DNA of 63,904 bases from an uncultured Bacteroidota bacterium. Its GTDB lineage: Bacteria; Bacteroidota; Bacteroidia; Chitinophagales; Chitinophagaceae. Positions 63,490-63,904 of this stretch are shown in pieces. A program made the position numbers and the translations under genes. The stretch covers positions 1-63,904 of the forward strand of contig CAIJXU010000046.1 of assembly GCA_903824725.1 (NCBI GenBank), read 5' to 3'. Under the pieces are notes generated by a model. It was not told the origin of the DNA. It saw nothing but the letters and a program-made list of their open reading frames with translations, and searched no databases. Each line of letters starts with the position of its first letter. The stretch's first letter is position 1.

Positions 63490-63526
63490 CGCGAGGTAGA
63501 GCAGCGGTAGCTCGTCGGGCTCATAA
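63490..63526 (+). pseudogene. 5' half of an initiator tRNA-Met (attachment-site junction)
   Basis: The first 37 nt read as a tRNA-fMet 5' half: CGCGAGG, D arm GAGC...GCTC, anticodon 5' strand TCGGG with the three Gs of initiators, and the full anticodon loop CTCATAA (anticodon CAT). After A38 the expected CCCGA does not follow; GGTTGATTAAAC does. No T arm or 3' acceptor strand appears in the remaining window. The break lies at the anticodon loop, a known recombination point for integrases. Confidence 0.88.
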
Positions 63527-63570
63527 GGTTGATTAAACGAAAAAATAATTTAGTATAACTTATTGATATT

Positions 63571-63604
63571 AAACCACTTGAAACATAATCAAGTGGTTTT
63601 TTTG
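63571..63604. terminator. Hairpin inside the element boundary
   Basis: AAACCACTTGA pairs with TCAAGTGGTTT around AACATAA, followed by TTTT on the plus strand. It would stop transcription from the tRNA promoter entering the element. Confidence 0.8.
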
Positions 63605-63633
63605 TGTCTGTGCTAGAATTCTGTGCTAGATAT

Positions 63634-63904
63634 TTAACCAAATATTTTAACACTTAAAGCAGCAGTTTCTACAGTACTTAATACTTGTGGGTCAAGGTAG
63701 TGGTCGCGTAAGACTTTGATGCCCGAATGAGAAGTAATCCTTCCTGTATTCTCACCCATTGCCTGGTAAGTCCATGTAAGGTAAGTTTTGCGAAGGTGTT
63801 TGAGGGTAATGTCTTTGGTTATACCAGCACATTTTCTGTAATGGGTAAATGCATCACTAACCTTCTCCATTAAAGTTCCAAGTGTGAAGTAGTCTGCTTC
63901 CTCA
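63634..63904 (-). CDS. Tyrosine recombinase/integrase, C-terminal end (gene continues past the window)
   Basis: The minus-strand frame stays open to the window edge, so only the last ~89 residues are visible. It has the catalytic-domain motif LKHLRKTY (Arg of the RHR set; the usual HxLR is here KHLR), then TSHSGIKVLRDHYLD with the box-III His and the nucleophile Tyr. It ends in SVKIFG. It lies ~110 nt inside the tRNA junction with its 3' end toward it, as is common for element integrases. The element is probably an integrative mobile element or prophage; its type cannot be told. Confidence 0.88.
   Translation of the reverse strand, partial: EEADYFTLGTLMEKVSDAFTHYRKCAGITKDITLKHLRKTYLTWTYQAMGENTGRITSHSGIKVLRDHYLDPQVLSTVETAALSVKIFG

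Noticed and set aside
63490..63526. A complete initiator tRNA with a degenerate 3' half
   Set aside because: After base 38 no CCCGA, variable loop, T arm or acceptor strand can be placed in the next 100 nt.
63420..63653. Minus-strand ORF overlapping the integrase end and the tRNA fragment
   Set aside because: It runs through the tRNA half and promoter in another frame and shows no domain; the integrase frame overlapping its end carries the recombinase motifs.

Overview
The window is a stretch of a low-GC Bacteroidota chromosome, most likely a member of the Chitinophagaceae/Chitinophagales (freshwater Sediminibacterium-like relatives). The pointers are: the Bacteroidota promoter box TAnnTTTG (often with TTTG or TTG 18-20 nt upstream) in front of many genes and tRNAs; no strong Shine-Dalgarno sequences; bacillithiol enzyme BshC; futalosine-pathway MqnA; a TonB-dependent receptor under a TPP riboswitch; a GIN-domain (DUF2807) protein; YfhO; and many surface-glycan genes. 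The taxon is inferred, not proven.

Layout. 1-918: the 3' end of a large repetitive surface protein. 950-1253: tRNA-Lys with a hairpin-rich repeat downstream. 1.4-7.6 kb: housekeeping genes (SDR, SAM hydrolase-type protein, lpdA, prfC, rimO). 7.7-12.5 kb: a four-gene set that fits complete trans-4-hydroxy-L-proline catabolism to 2-oxoglutarate, with bshC overlapping its last gene. 14-24.9 kb: purE, a GH29 alpha-L-fucosidase, pdxJ, a UbiD decarboxylase, an Omp85-like barrel, a GH20 hexosaminidase and ahcY. 24.9-31.9 kb: an Lrp regulator, a small 3D-domain protein, a GNAT, valS, a DnaQ-type exonuclease, purB and mqnA. 31.9-41.2 kb: a surface-glycan locus (two methyltransferases, a flippase, four GT2 glycosyltransferases, YfhO) with frequent strand switches. 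41.3-46.7 kb: YhhQ-type queuosine-precursor transporter, Nudix, dapF, a nucleoside phosphorylase, tRNA-Cys followed by a second copy of the hairpin repeat, and rocD. 46.9-55.8 kb: a further GT2, tRNA-Gly, tRNA-Leu, mazG, an HtrA protease, a LuxC-type reductase next to a ferredoxin, then ddl, a PASTA protein, a rhodanese and a lipoprotein hydrolase. 55.9-61.6 kb: TPP-controlled TonB receptor, GIN-domain protein, GMC oxidoreductase and a small barrel. 61.8-63.3 kb: an EptA-type phosphoethanolamine transferase.

The right edge (63490-63904) is the junction of an integrative element. An initiator tRNA-Met gene has its promoter and exactly its 5' half (to base 38), then foreign sequence takes over and leads into the C-terminal end of a tyrosine recombinase on the minus strand. 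The rest of the element lies outside the window.

The most unusual signals are: (1) a structured repeat of about 85 nt found just past the terminators of tRNA-Lys and tRNA-Cys, in the same orientation, with base changes that preserve both stems; (2) the split initiator tRNA at the element boundary; (3) TAnnTTTG boxes only 3-4 nt before start codons, suggesting leaderless mRNAs in the glycan locus; (4) a gene-less gap at 60.8-61.1 kb with a promoter-like box and a strong terminator. I saw no complete defence system, CRISPR array or insertion sequence.
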